Made by a program: the position numbers and the translations under genes | The notes under the pieces: generated by a model | Told to the model about the DNA's origin: nothing | Databases searched by the model: none | What the model saw: the letters and a program-made list of their open reading frames with translations, nothing else | In this document: positions 23,349 to 32,247 of the stretch, in pieces | Position numbering within the stretch: the stretch's first letter is position 1 | Layout of the letters: each line of letters opens with the position of its first letter | Assembly (NCBI RefSeq): GCF_030651495.1 | Contig: NZ_JAUSFI010000068.1 | Span: 1-57,740, forward strand | Direction: 5' to 3' | Source of the DNA: Undibacterium sp. | GTDB lineage: Bacteria > Pseudomonadota > Gammaproteobacteria > Burkholderiales > Burkholderiaceae_D | DNA: 57,740 nt

Positions 23349-24989
23349 ATGAAATCGAATATGAAAGTTGGAACCCGGTTGACTGTTGGATTTGCTATGG
23401 TCGTCTTGCTATTGATTGGTATCACGTTGCTGGGCATTACACGTCTGAGTGCTCTCAATGACAGCATAAGCCTGATCGTTAGTGACCGCTATCCCAAAGT
23501 TGCGCTGGCCAATGCCACATTGACCGGCATCAACGAGACTGCGATCGTCATGCGCAACCTGTTGATTATCGATGATCCGGAAAAGCTCAAGAGTGAGCTG
23601 GCCACTCTGGTGGAGCGCAGAAAGAACGTGACCGAAAACCTCGACAAGCTCGACAAGATGCTGTCGACCGAGAAAGGCCGGCAGACTTATAAGGCAATTA
23701 TTGCAGCGCGCGCTAAATATTCAGTCGGGCAAGCTGAATTCTTGAAATTGGTGGTGGAAGGCAATAAGCAGGAAGCGAGTGCCATGTTGCTGTCTATTGT
23801 GATGCCTGATCAGCTGGCGTATTTCGATGAAGTGAAAGGCCTGGTCAAGTTGGGCGGACTACTCGTGGAAAAGGGAAGCGAGGAGGCGGCAAATAATTTT
23901 CATAGTAGCACCAACTTAATGGTCGCACTGGCTGCGCTGGCAACCTTGCTGGCGTGCGGCATTGCGTACTGGATCACGCGCAGTATTACATTGCCGCTGA
24001 GCCGCGCGGTACAGATTGCGCAAACCATCGCCGGCGGCGATTTGACCAGCCGCATCGACGTCTACGCGACTGATGAAACCGGCCAGCTGCTGCATGCGCT
24101 GAAAGACATGAACGAGAGTCTGGTGCGGATCGTCGGCGAAGTGCGCAGCGGCACCGACACCATCGCCACGGCTTCCAGTCAGATCGCAGCTGGCAATCTG
24201 GACCTGTCGTCACGCACCGAAGAACAGGCCAGTTCGCTGGAAGAAACTGCCGCCTCCATGGAAGAGTTGACCGGTACCGTCAGACAAAATGCAGACAATG
24301 CGCGCCAGGCCAATCAGCTGGCAGCCTTAGCATCAGAAGTTGCGCTCAAGGGAGGGGTTGTGGTGTCACAGGTAGTCGATACGATGGCCTCAATCAACGA
24401 TTCGTCGAAGAAGATTGTCGACATCATCAGCGTCATTGACAGCATCGCCTTTCAGACCAATATCCTGGCGTTAAATGCCGCAGTAGAAGCGGCACGCGCC
24501 GGCGAACAAGGCCGCGGTTTTGCCGTGGTCGCGACCGAAGTGCGCAATCTGGCACAACGCAGCGCTGCCGCAGCGAAAGAAATCAAGACCCTGATCGGTG
24601 ACTCGGTTGACAAAGTCGCCGTCGGCAGCAAGCTGGTCGGTGAAGCCGGCAGCACTATGGATGACGTGGTCGCCAGCATCAAACGGGTCACTGACATCAT
24701 GAGCGAGATCACCGCAGCCAGTGCAGAACAGAGCGATGGTATAGAACAAGTCAATCAGGCGATTGCGCAAATGGATCAAGTAACACAGCAAAATGCCGCG
24801 CTGGTGGAAGAGGCTGCAGCGGCAGCGGAGTCGCTGCAAGATCAGGCCGGCAATCTGGCGCAAGTAGTCGGAGTGTTCCAGCTCGACGGCATGAATGCAG
24901 CCGTAGTAGCGACGCCAGCGGTGCCTCTGATGGCGGTGGCCCGGCCAAGACAGGCGCTGCGCATTACAGCGCCCGTCCGAAAGTTCTGA
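23349..24989 (+). CDS. Transmembrane methyl-accepting chemotaxis protein
   Basis: 546 residues with classical layout: TM1 (about 12-32), periplasmic four-helix-bundle ligand domain (33-190), TM2 (about 192-212), HAMP (213-265, [20 protein letters not shown]), and a signalling domain with tip [39 protein letters not shown]. Methylation-type stretches are visible ([21 protein letters not shown]). No CheR/CheB tethering pentapeptide at the C-terminus. Closer to the common Tsr/Tar-like class than to the receptors of the cluster upstream, so it may feed a different array, for example one controlling flagella elsewhere. The Shine-Dalgarno is weak (GAAGATAA). Confidence 0.93.
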   Translation: MKSNMKVGTRLTVGFAMVVLLLIGITLLGITRLSALNDSISLIVSDRYPKVALANATLTGINETAIVMRNLLIIDDPEKLKSELATLVERRKNVTENLDKLDKMLSTEKGRQTYKAIIAARAKYSVGQAEFLKLVVEGNKQEASAMLLSIVMPDQLAYFDEVKGLVKLGGLLVEKGSEEAANNFHSSTNLMVALAALATLLACGIAYWITRSITLPLSRAVQIAQTIAGGDLTSRIDVYATDETGQLLHALKDMNESLVRIVGEVRSGTDTIATASSQIAAGNLDLSSRTEEQASSLEETAASMEELTGTVRQNADNARQANQLAALASEVALKGGVVVSQVVDTMASINDSSKKIVDIISVIDSIAFQTNILALNAAVEAARAGEQGRGFAVVATEVRNLAQRSAAAAKEIKTLIGDSVDKVAVGSKLVGEAGSTMDDVVASIKRVTDIMSEITAASAEQSDGIEQVNQAIAQMDQVTQQNAALVEEAAAAAESLQDQAGNLAQVVGVFQLDGMNAAVVATPAVPLMAVARPRQALRITAPVRKF

Positions 24990-25001
24990 GTCGCCGGCCA
25001 T

Positions 25002-25022
25002 TGCGCCATAAATTCTGGCGCA
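25002..25022 (+). terminator. Stem-loop just after the chemoreceptor gene
   Basis: TGCGCCA-TAAATTC-TGGCGCA, a perfect 7-bp stem beginning 13 bases after the stop. It lacks a T-run, so it is at best a weak intrinsic terminator or a 3' stabilising hairpin. Confidence 0.35.
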
Positions 25023-25060
25023 TGTGGGTGTCGTACCCCGAGGCTGCTTAATTTGAGGTT

Positions 25061-25085
25061 TTCCAGCATGCAAATCATGCTGGAA
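25061..25085 (+). repeat. Perfect 10-bp inverted repeat
   Basis: TTCCAGCATG-CAAAT-CATGCTGGAA, no T-run on either side. Could be a transcript hairpin or a protein-binding site; it directly precedes the ATPase-like gene scrap. Confidence 0.4.
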
Positions 25086-25106
25086 GGTGTGATATTCAGC
25101 GGCAGG

Positions 25107-25289
25107 TCAGCGCTGAAAATTTACCAAAAGGATAATGGTCGCAGTATTGATTTTAGCGTCAGAACATTCGACAATAATTTGGCGAGCCAAAGGACCCGTG
25201 GACGCGGTATTTTCTTGGTAGAAAGTATGCGACTTGTATCGCCATATCTCGCTAGGAGTAGTGAGGTGATGAATTATTGCGTGATTTGA
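25107..25289 (+). pseudogene. Possible tail of an RsbW-like HATPase
   Basis: The frame reads DNGRSIDFSV ... RTRGRGIFLVESM ... SSEVMNYCVI and then stops. This follows the end of anti-sigma-factor-type ATPases (DxGxxFD ... GRGxFL ... G-EV-x-x-x-x-x). The N-terminal half with the N box is absent, so it cannot work as a kinase. It occupies most of the 467-base gap between the receptor and the sensor kinase; the rest of that gap shows only hairpins. Confidence 0.35.
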
Positions 25290-25456
25290 AACGGGGGGAT
25301 TAAAAGGTGTTTTAAAAAAAGTCGGCGGAGTCAAGTCTTGCTGTAACAGTGCGTTGGTGCAATGGTCGCTACTTCATTCCATACTGTAAAATGAAGAATG
25401 ATGATAAATTGCTTGATCTGCGTCAGACTCACTCCATCACATGTCTCAGGAAATGT

Positions 25457-28400
25457 ATGCTCAGTCAAATGATCCAAAGGTTCACCAACTGGATCTCTTT
25501 AACGAGGTTGTCCACCCCGTTTTCTTTCAAAAATAAACTAGTCGTTGTCGTCGTCTTTTTGTTCTTTAGTTTCATTTTGGGGATGGTCTTTTTTTCAGCG
25601 TCATTATTAAAAATCCAATTCAGCCAGATTCTGGCCCATCAGCAGTTCGCCTCTACCGAACGTCTTGCTGCAGAAATCGAGAGCGCATTGAGAGAGCGCA
25701 CTCAGATACTGAGCATCGGTGCAGAAAATTTCCCTGCCGATTTAAGTCTTACTACGCTGGAAGCTTATTTGTCAGAACGGAAAGTCTTGTATCCCCTGTT
25801 CTCTGCTGGCATCGCAGTCATCGGATTGGACGGCAAGATCATAGCGGATTATCCGGTAGTGCCTGGTCGGCGGGATATTTTTGTCGGTGATCGTGACTAT
25901 TTTCGCCATGTCCTAACAACACGAAAACTCTTTATCGGTAAGCCTATCATTAGCCGATCCGCAAATCGGACTGTCTTGCCGATCGCGGTTCCCATCTTTG
26001 ATGCGGGCGGCAACGTGCGCGCCGTTCTGGCCGGCTTTGTCGATTTAAAGACTGCCAATTTTATTACCGCTCTTTCCAATTCTGCGATTACTGAAAAGGG
26101 CGAATTTTTTATTGTATCGCCACGTGATAATGTCTTGGTGGCTACGACGAATCCAGCGCAGGTGCATGCCGCGCCACCGGTACGTGGAGTCAGTACTATT
26201 TATGATCAATTTTTGGACGGATTTGAGGGCTCGGGCGTTGCCAATAGTTCCAAAGGAATACCTAAACTTTATTCCGGAAAATTTGTGCCCATCTCGGGCT
26301 GGATCGTCATAGCAGCTTTACCGACGTCGGTTGTCTTTGAGCCTATCAATCGCATGCAAAACTACCTCTTTTTTTTAGCAGTCATCATGGCGCTGATGGC
26401 TATTTTTATCATCCAATGGATGGTGACGCAAATGCTTACCTCTGTCGACGACGCACGCAAGGCAATGAGGGAAATGACTGAAGGCAAGACTCCGCTTGGG
26501 CCGCTTCCAATTGGACGTTACGACGAAATTGGAAAATTGATTGGTAATTTTAATCAACTGACAGAGGAAAGGCGGCGTTATGAGTCGGCGCTGGCGGCAA
26601 GTGAGCAGCGCTTTCGTACGTTAGTAGAGAGTGCGCCAGATGCCATTTTTGTTCAGGCAAACGCCCGCTTTGCGTATGTGAACCCTGCTGCTGTTCGTTT
26701 ATTTGGTGCGGATACAAAGGATCTATTATTGGGCCAAACGATTGTCAGCCGCATACATCCCGATTTTCGAGAGGCAGCGGAGGAACGTTTTCGAATTACT
26801 AACGATGCTAAGAGAAATAATCCACCACAAGAGAATCAATTTCTGCTTATGGATGGCACTCCTGTGTATGTGGAGTCTTCTTCGGTCCCGTTTCATTTCG
26901 AAAATATGTTTGGTTCACTTATTTTTGCGCGGGATGTCACTGAGCGCAAGCATGCCGATCAGGTTCTACGTGAAAGCGAGACGCGCTATCGCTCTTTGTT
27001 TGACAACATGCTAGAGGGATACGCACTTTGTCAGATGATTTTCGACAATGGGCAGGCTCAGGATTTCATCTATCTTGATGTTAATCCAGCATTCGAGCGA
27101 TTGTCGGGATTAAAAAATGTTGTTGGGAAAAAAGTTAGCGAAATAATACCGAACTTGCGACAGACCAATAGCGAACTGTTTGATATTTACAGCCGAGTGG
27201 CACTTGGTGGGGCGACGGAACGGTTTGAGTCCTATATCGCAGCTCTTGATAAATGGTATTCCATTTCAGCATACTCTGCGAGGAAGGGATATTTTGTTGC
27301 TGTCTTTGACGACATTACCGATAAGCTCAATACGGAAAGACTGCAACGAAAACAGGCAGAAGAGGTGCGCTCCCTGGTGGAAAATTCACCGGATATGATT
27401 TTCAGATTGGATAGAAATTTTCGATGTGTTTATGTTAATTTTGCGATTGAAACGGTGACCGGACTGCAGCGCACCGACATTTTGAGTAGATCTTTTGAAA
27501 TGATGGAAATTGCCGCAGAGACTACCGCCAAGTTGAAGACATCGATAACCAAGGTATTCATTACGGGGGAGGCGGATACTTTTGACTTTTTGTTGCAGAA
27601 GCCGAATGGGGAGCAATATTATCAAGTGAGGATGACACCTGAGTTTGGACCCGATGGGGCAGTGCAGTTTATTTTAGGCGTAGCGCGTGATGTTTCAGAC
27701 ATCAAGGATGGCGAAGCAGTGCTGCGCAAAAGCGAGCAAAGAATCCATGGGATCACCGCGAACACGCCGGGCATGGTATTCCAATGCTTGCAGCGAGCCA
27801 AGAGTGACGAGCTGCTATTTATTTACGTGAGCGAAGGATCGATGCTATTACTTGGCTTGACGCCAGCTCAGATTCAGGCGAATCAAAATGCCATCACGGA
27901 CCATCTCGTCGAATGGGATCGAGTATCTTTTCACGATAGTCTGCGCGCTTCTTCGAAATCAATGGGAGTTTGGAATTGGGAAGGGCGCGTGGCGTTAACT
28001 GACGGCGAAGAAAAATGGATCAATTGCAGAGCGACACCACGACTTTCCGACGATGGCGATATCATCTGGGAGGGGGTGATGTTCAATATTTCCGAAGGCA
28101 AGCGCCATGAACAGGAACTCAAACAGTCCAGGAAAGTGCTCAGAGAGCTGTCGGCACATACGGAAATCGTCCTTGAAGAAGAAAGAAAAAGAATTGCGCG
28201 TGAAGTGCATGATGAACTCGGCCAGGCGCTGACGGTGCTGCGCATGGATGTATCGCTGTTGCGGCTCAATTTCGGAGGGCAGAGTCCGCAATTGATGGAG
28301 CGGATACTTTTGATGAGGGATGGGGTGGATAGAACCATTCAGATGGTGCGCGACATCACATCCGCGTTACGACCGGTGGCCCTCGACCTCGGATTAATTG

Positions 28401-28834
28401 CGGGCCTGGAATGGTTGGTGCAAGAATTCATCAAACATTCAGGGATCGATTGTCAATTGCAGACCAACGGGTGCGAAGAGGTGACGCTGGATGATTCCCT
28501 TGCCACCGCCCTATTTCGGATTGTTCAAGAGTCTTTGACCAATGTAACCAAACACGCTGAGGCGAGCGAGGTGGTGGTGTTGATTGAGCTTGAAAGTGAC
28601 GAAAGTATTCGGCTTGAAATAAGTGATAATGGCAAAGGCTTCATTGCGGATGGGATTAGGAAGTCCGGCTCGTTTGGCTTGATCGGCATGCGCGAACGAG
28701 CATTAATGTTGCACGGGGCTATCCACATACATAGCGTCCCCGGCCAGGGAACGCACATCAAGGTTTGCATCCCTCTGGGTCTGCAATCAAATGTAATAAC
28801 AATAGAACCAAATCTTGGTGGGGACGATGATTAG
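25457..28834 (+). CDS. Cache-HAMP-multi-PAS sensor histidine kinase (NarX/DesK type)
   Basis: About 1125 residues. TM1 (residues 25-50), periplasmic Cache domain (about 55-290, with YFRHVLTTRKLFIGKPIISR), TM2 (300-320), a HAMP-like segment, then four PAS domains in a row (about 375-495, 500-625, 630-745 and 750-880). C-terminal HisKA_3 phospho-histidine box (EEERKRIAREVHDELGQALT) and ATPase (ISDNGKGF, GSFGLIGMRERA). The family phosphorylates LuxR-type regulators; one follows with an 8-base overlap. ATG 25457 is preferred because AGGAAA lies just upstream; the frame opens earlier at GTG 25349. Lower GC than its left neighbours. Ligand unknown. Confidence 0.87.
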   Translation: MLSQMIQRFTNWISLTRLSTPFSFKNKLVVVVVFLFFSFILGMVFFSASLLKIQFSQILAHQQFASTERLAAEIESALRERTQILSIGAENFPADLSLTTLEAYLSERKVLYPLFSAGIAVIGLDGKIIADYPVVPGRRDIFVGDRDYFRHVLTTRKLFIGKPIISRSANRTVLPIAVPIFDAGGNVRAVLAGFVDLKTANFITALSNSAITEKGEFFIVSPRDNVLVATTNPAQVHAAPPVRGVSTIYDQFLDGFEGSGVANSSKGIPKLYSGKFVPISGWIVIAALPTSVVFEPINRMQNYLFFLAVIMALMAIFIIQWMVTQMLTSVDDARKAMREMTEGKTPLGPLPIGRYDEIGKLIGNFNQLTEERRRYESALAASEQRFRTLVESAPDAIFVQANARFAYVNPAAVRLFGADTKDLLLGQTIVSRIHPDFREAAEERFRITNDAKRNNPPQENQFLLMDGTPVYVESSSVPFHFENMFGSLIFARDVTERKHADQVLRESETRYRSLFDNMLEGYALCQMIFDNGQAQDFIYLDVNPAFERLSGLKNVVGKKVSEIIPNLRQTNSELFDIYSRVALGGATERFESYIAALDKWYSISAYSARKGYFVAVFDDITDKLNTERLQRKQAEEVRSLVENSPDMIFRLDRNFRCVYVNFAIETVTGLQRTDILSRSFEMMEIAAETTAKLKTSITKVFITGEADTFDFLLQKPNGEQYYQVRMTPEFGPDGAVQFILGVARDVSDIKDGEAVLRKSEQRIHGITANTPGMVFQCLQRAKSDELLFIYVSEGSMLLLGLTPAQIQANQNAITDHLVEWDRVSFHDSLRASSKSMGVWNWEGRVALTDGEEKWINCRATPRLSDDGDIIWEGVMFNISEGKRHEQELKQSRKVLRELSAHTEIVLEEERKRIAREVHDELGQALTVLRMDVSLLRLNFGGQSPQLMERILLMRDGVDRTIQMVRDITSALRPVALDLGLIAGLEWLVQEFIKHSGIDCQLQTNGCEEVTLDDSLATALFRIVQESLTNVTKHAEASEVVVLIELESDESIRLEISDNGKGFIADGIRKSGSFGLIGMRERALMLHGAIHIHSVPGQGTHIKVCIPLGLQSNVITIEPNLGGDDD

Positions 28835-29459
28835 AATTATTCTCGCAGACGATCACAAAATTGTGCGCCAAGGACTGCGACAGATACTGGAACTGGCACC
28901 GGATATCGTTGTCGCTGGCGAAGCGGCAAATGGTCTGGAGGTGCTGAGTCGGATTGCCGAAGTTGAGTATGATATTTTACTTCTGGATATGACCATGCCC
29001 GGTTTGAGCGGGGTAGAGCTGATTAAAAGAGTAAAACAAAGCGATCAGGCACCAGCGATTGTGGTATTTAGCATGCACAATGAAGGTCAACTCGTCACAC
29101 GTGCGCTGAAAGCCGGAGCGGTCGGATATGTCACCAAAGATAGTGATCCCGAAACATTGGTGTCTGCCCTGCGCAAAGTCGCGGGAGGAGGGAAATATAT
29201 TGATCCGGTGTTGGTAGATGAAATGGTGTTCGATCTCGGACTAGATAACAGGGTTCCGCATGAAAGATTATCTGACCGGGAGTTTCAGATATTTCAATTG
29301 CTAGTGGACGGAAAATCAGTGACCAGCATTGCGGAGACTCTGTCGTTGAGTTCCAAAACAATTAGCACGCACAAGCTCCGTTTATTACAGAAGATGCACA
29401 TGAAAAGTATCGCTGAGCTGACCCGATATGCAATAGAACATCAGTTGGTTAAACTATAA
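28827..29459 (+). CDS. NarL/FixJ-family response regulator
   Basis: 210 residues: receiver with DD pocket (ILADDHKIVRQG), phospho-acceptor aspartate in LLLDMTMPGLSG and lysine in VTKDSD, then a LuxR-type helix-turn-helix (LSDREFQIFQLLVDGKSVTSIAETLSLSSKTISTH split over two helices). Start at ATG 28827 with GGGGAC before it; it overlaps the sensor kinase gene and must be its partner. Target genes are not evident; the adjacent acyl-CoA synthetase gene is possible but has its own 100-base leader. Confidence 0.94.
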   Translation: MIRIILADDHKIVRQGLRQILELAPDIVVAGEAANGLEVLSRIAEVEYDILLLDMTMPGLSGVELIKRVKQSDQAPAIVVFSMHNEGQLVTRALKAGAVGYVTKDSDPETLVSALRKVAGGGKYIDPVLVDEMVFDLGLDNRVPHERLSDREFQIFQLLVDGKSVTSIAETLSLSSKTISTHKLRLLQKMHMKSIAELTRYAIEHQLVKL

Positions 29460-29560
29460 CGGTATTTCGTTACCTATTTGAAATGTATCGCATATTCGAA
29501 CGCTCGGTATCGCCCTTGATTTTCTTTGAGGTCTTAAAAATTTATTCAGTCCACTAGCTC

Positions 29561-31390
29561 ATGTCGAAACAAAATGCACTTACTCAAGTGAATGACTTGT
29601 CTTCTATCGTAACCCTGCCAGAACTTTTTACATGGCGTGTAGCGCAAACGCCAACCGCCGAAGCATACCGGCAGTTTGATGATGCAAGCGGGCAATGGAT
29701 CAGTTATTCGTGGCAAGAGACGTACGAACTTATCAACGGGTTTATTCAAGCGCTTTCTATTGTAAACCTCGATCGTGGTTCCCGCATTGCGATCTTGTTG
29801 CCCAATGGCTTGCATGCCGTATGCATTGATCAGGCAAGCCTGGCGCTTGCCTATGTGCCCGTGCCCATGCACGCGCTGGATAATCCAGCCAGTATTGCCT
29901 ATATCCTGAGGGATAGCGACGCGTCGTTTTTACTGGCAACAAGTGAGCAGCAATGGAACGAGATTGCAGAAGCGGGTTTGGATTTACCTGCTTTGCAGCA
30001 AGTGGTTGTTCTCAAGAAAACCCTGCCAAAATCGGAACATCAGATCGCTATTCCTGTTCTTAGTTTGGATGAATGGCTGGCAGCAGCGTCCAACATCGAG
30101 CCAGTGCGGCAATATCCCGAAGCCAGTGATCTTGCTGCACTGGTGTACACATCGGGCACAACCGGCAAGCCAAAGGGTGTGATGCTGACACATACCAATG
30201 TGATGTCAAACGTCAAAGCTGTCGTGCAGCGCATTTCGCCGATGACAAGTGATGTGTTTCTCTCCTTTTTACCCTTGTCGCATACTTTTGAACGTACAGC
30301 CGGCTACTATCTTCCTGTTGCTGCCGGTGCTTGTGTTGCATTTTCGCGCTCAACAAAACAATTGCCACAAGATTTAATGGAGGTGAGGCCGACTATCTTG
30401 ATTTCGGTCCCAAGGATTTATGAAAGAGTTTACAGCGCGATCCAAACTCGCTTAGCGTCTTCCAGAGGACAATCTTGGTTGTTTAATCTGGCTATGACGG
30501 TTGGATGGCGTCGTTTCTGTCGCACCCAGGGATTGTTGCTGGATGGATCATTGGTCGCGGCGATCGATGAACTTGGTTGGCTATTTTTGAATCCGCTGGT
30601 TGCCAGCAAATTGATCAAACAGTTTGGCGGACGGCTACGCGTCGCAGTCAGCGGTGGTGCCGCTCTCTCTCCAGCCATTTCTCATTGTTTCCTTGGACTT
30701 GGCATTCCCATTGTACAAGGATACGGAATGACTGAAACGGCACCGGTGGTTGCCTTTAATTCTCCAGATGATAATGATCCTGCTACGGTTGGACGACCGA
30801 TGGCGGACGTTGAAGTGAAAATCGGTGAAAACGCGGAGCTACTGGTGCGTGGCCCGAATGTAATGCGTGGTTACTGGAAGCGGGAAGAGGATACCGCTAA
30901 AGCCTTTGTCGATGGCTGGTTGCGCACGGGTGATCAAGCGGAAATGGTTTCAGGACGTGTCCGCATTCTTGGCCGGGTGAAAGAACTCATCGTGACATCA
31001 ACCGGAGAAAAAATCGCACCGGTCGATCTGGAGCTGGCCATTACCAATGATGCGGTATTCGAACAAGCCTATGCTTTTGGCGAAAATCATCCATTCATTG
31101 GATGTGCGGTCGTGCTTAGCCGCAGTTATTGGGCGGAGCTGGCGAGCTCGCTTGGGCTGAACCCGAACGAGGCCAGTAGCTTGAAATCGGCTATTGCGGT
31201 CGAGGTGGTCGTCGAGCGAATTCGTGGCCTGACAAAAAGTTTTCCGTATTATGCGCAGCCGAAAGCGGTCATACTCACGCTTGAACCATGGACTATCGAA
31301 AATACCCTGATCACGCCGACACTCAAGCTCAAACGAAATAATCTAGCGGGTTATTTTGCGCAAGATATGAAGCGTATTTACACCCGCTAA
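29561..31390 (+). CDS. Long-chain acyl-CoA synthetase (AMP-forming)
   Basis: 609 residues of the ANL superfamily. Activates fatty acids with ATP to acyl-adenylate and then acyl-CoA. Motifs: P-loop YTSGTTGKPKGV, the glycine-rich GYGMTETAP, adenylate-contacting WLRTGDQAE and hinge GRVKELIVTSTGEKI. The size and the N-terminal start (FTWRVAQTPTAEAYRQ) resemble the bacterial FadD15-like long-chain group. The gene stands alone, followed by a palindromic repeat. The start is not backed by a strong ribosome site. Confidence 0.9.
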   Translation: MSKQNALTQVNDLSSIVTLPELFTWRVAQTPTAEAYRQFDDASGQWISYSWQETYELINGFIQALSIVNLDRGSRIAILLPNGLHAVCIDQASLALAYVPVPMHALDNPASIAYILRDSDASFLLATSEQQWNEIAEAGLDLPALQQVVVLKKTLPKSEHQIAIPVLSLDEWLAAASNIEPVRQYPEASDLAALVYTSGTTGKPKGVMLTHTNVMSNVKAVVQRISPMTSDVFLSFLPLSHTFERTAGYYLPVAAGACVAFSRSTKQLPQDLMEVRPTILISVPRIYERVYSAIQTRLASSRGQSWLFNLAMTVGWRRFCRTQGLLLDGSLVAAIDELGWLFLNPLVASKLIKQFGGRLRVAVSGGAALSPAISHCFLGLGIPIVQGYGMTETAPVVAFNSPDDNDPATVGRPMADVEVKIGENAELLVRGPNVMRGYWKREEDTAKAFVDGWLRTGDQAEMVSGRVRILGRVKELIVTSTGEKIAPVDLELAITNDAVFEQAYAFGENHPFIGCAVVLSRSYWAELASSLGLNPNEASSLKSAIAVEVVVERIRGLTKSFPYYAQPKAVILTLEPWTIENTLITPTLKLKRNNLAGYFAQDMKRIYTR

Positions 31391-31404
31391 AGGTTGAAGC
31401 ATGA

Positions 31405-31424
31405 ATTCCCGCTTGCGCGGGAAT
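31405..31424 (+). repeat. dRS3-like palindromic repeat ATTCCC-N8-GGGAAT
   Basis: ATTCCCGCTTGCGCGGGAAT with an 8-bp perfect stem, matching the dRS3 consensus known from Neisseria (ATTCCC-N8-GGGAAT). It lies 14 bases after the acyl-CoA synthetase stop and between convergent genes, where it could also act as a two-way terminator. Confidence 0.6.
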
Positions 31425-31456
31425 GACGGAATGCGCATCGTAAAAAGATTGAAAAA

Positions 31457-31660
31457 TCAATCGCTCAATGCCTCTTTGGCGGCGTCTTCCGGGCTTACTC
31501 CGTCATAAAATTGATCGGTCAGGAACTCGATCTGATCTTCAATGTATTCTTGCGCTTGCGCTATGGTGGCACCACCTGCCACCAAAAATCCTTCAACTTC
31601 GATACACCACTCGATTACTGCCATCGTTTCCGGGTCGAGTTCGTCTTTTTTCTTTGCCAT
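31457..31660 (-). CDS. Small acidic protein of unknown function
   Basis: 67 residues, strongly acidic, starting MAKKKDELD and mainly helical by appearance; no known motif. A good AAAGGAC site lies before the ATG and codon use looks normal, so I take it as real. It converges on the acyl-CoA synthetase gene and is divergent from the methyltransferase-like gene. Function unknown. Confidence 0.65.
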   Translation of the reverse strand: MAKKKDELDPETMAVIEWCIEVEGFLVAGGATIAQAQEYIEDQIEFLTDQFYDGVSPEDAAKEALSD

Positions 31661-31790
31661 GGTATGTCCTTTAAAATTTTCTAAATTAACGGCCTATTGT
31701 ATCGTTGAAAGCTAGGGATAAAGTAACCGAGATGATCTTAGCTTAGTACGGGTGTTACCATGCTCATTTATAGCCGTAACATTGATCTGA

Positions 31791-32246
31791 ATGAAGAATC
31801 CCTTAATCCCGCCACCGGTCGTGGTCGCTATTGTCGCCAGCTTGATGTGGCTAACTAACCGAACGTTGGGCATTGGCCAGTTTGATTTTGTTTGGCTGCG
31901 CCCATTGTCCGTGGCGTTGCTCATTGTGAGCTTATTGCTGATGGCGTACGCTGTCGCTTCTTTTGTCGCAGTGAAAACTACGGTGAATCCGCTGCGACCG
32001 GCGCGCGCCTCTAGTCTGGTAACGACGGGGATTTTTAAATTTTCCAGAAACCCTATCTACCTCGGTGATCTGCTGATGCTGGCGGCCTTTAGCTTATGGC
32101 TTGGTAATGTGGTTAACCTGGCTTTTCTTATGCTATTTGTCGCTTACATCAATCGTTTTCAGATTGTGCCGGAAGAGCGCGCCTTGACTCAGTTGTTTGG
32201 CGAAAACTACATCGCTTACTGCGCCCGCGTGCGGCGCTGGTTATAA
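31791..32246 (+). CDS. Isoprenylcysteine methyltransferase-like membrane protein
   Basis: 151 residues with four hydrophobic segments and the C-terminal signature of the ICMT/phospholipid methyltransferase group: SRNPIYLGDLL, then EERALTQLFGENYIAYCARVRRWL (read as EERAL and FGENYIAY...RVRRW). These enzymes use S-adenosylmethionine at the inner membrane; bacterial substrates are mostly unknown. It ends one base before the convergent HPP-CBS gene. Confidence 0.85.
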   Translation: MKNPLIPPPVVVAIVASLMWLTNRTLGIGQFDFVWLRPLSVALLIVSLLLMAYAVASFVAVKTTVNPLRPARASSLVTTGIFKFSRNPIYLGDLLMLAAFSLWLGNVVNLAFLMLFVAYINRFQIVPEERALTQLFGENYIAYCARVRRWL

Positions 32247-32247
32247 A

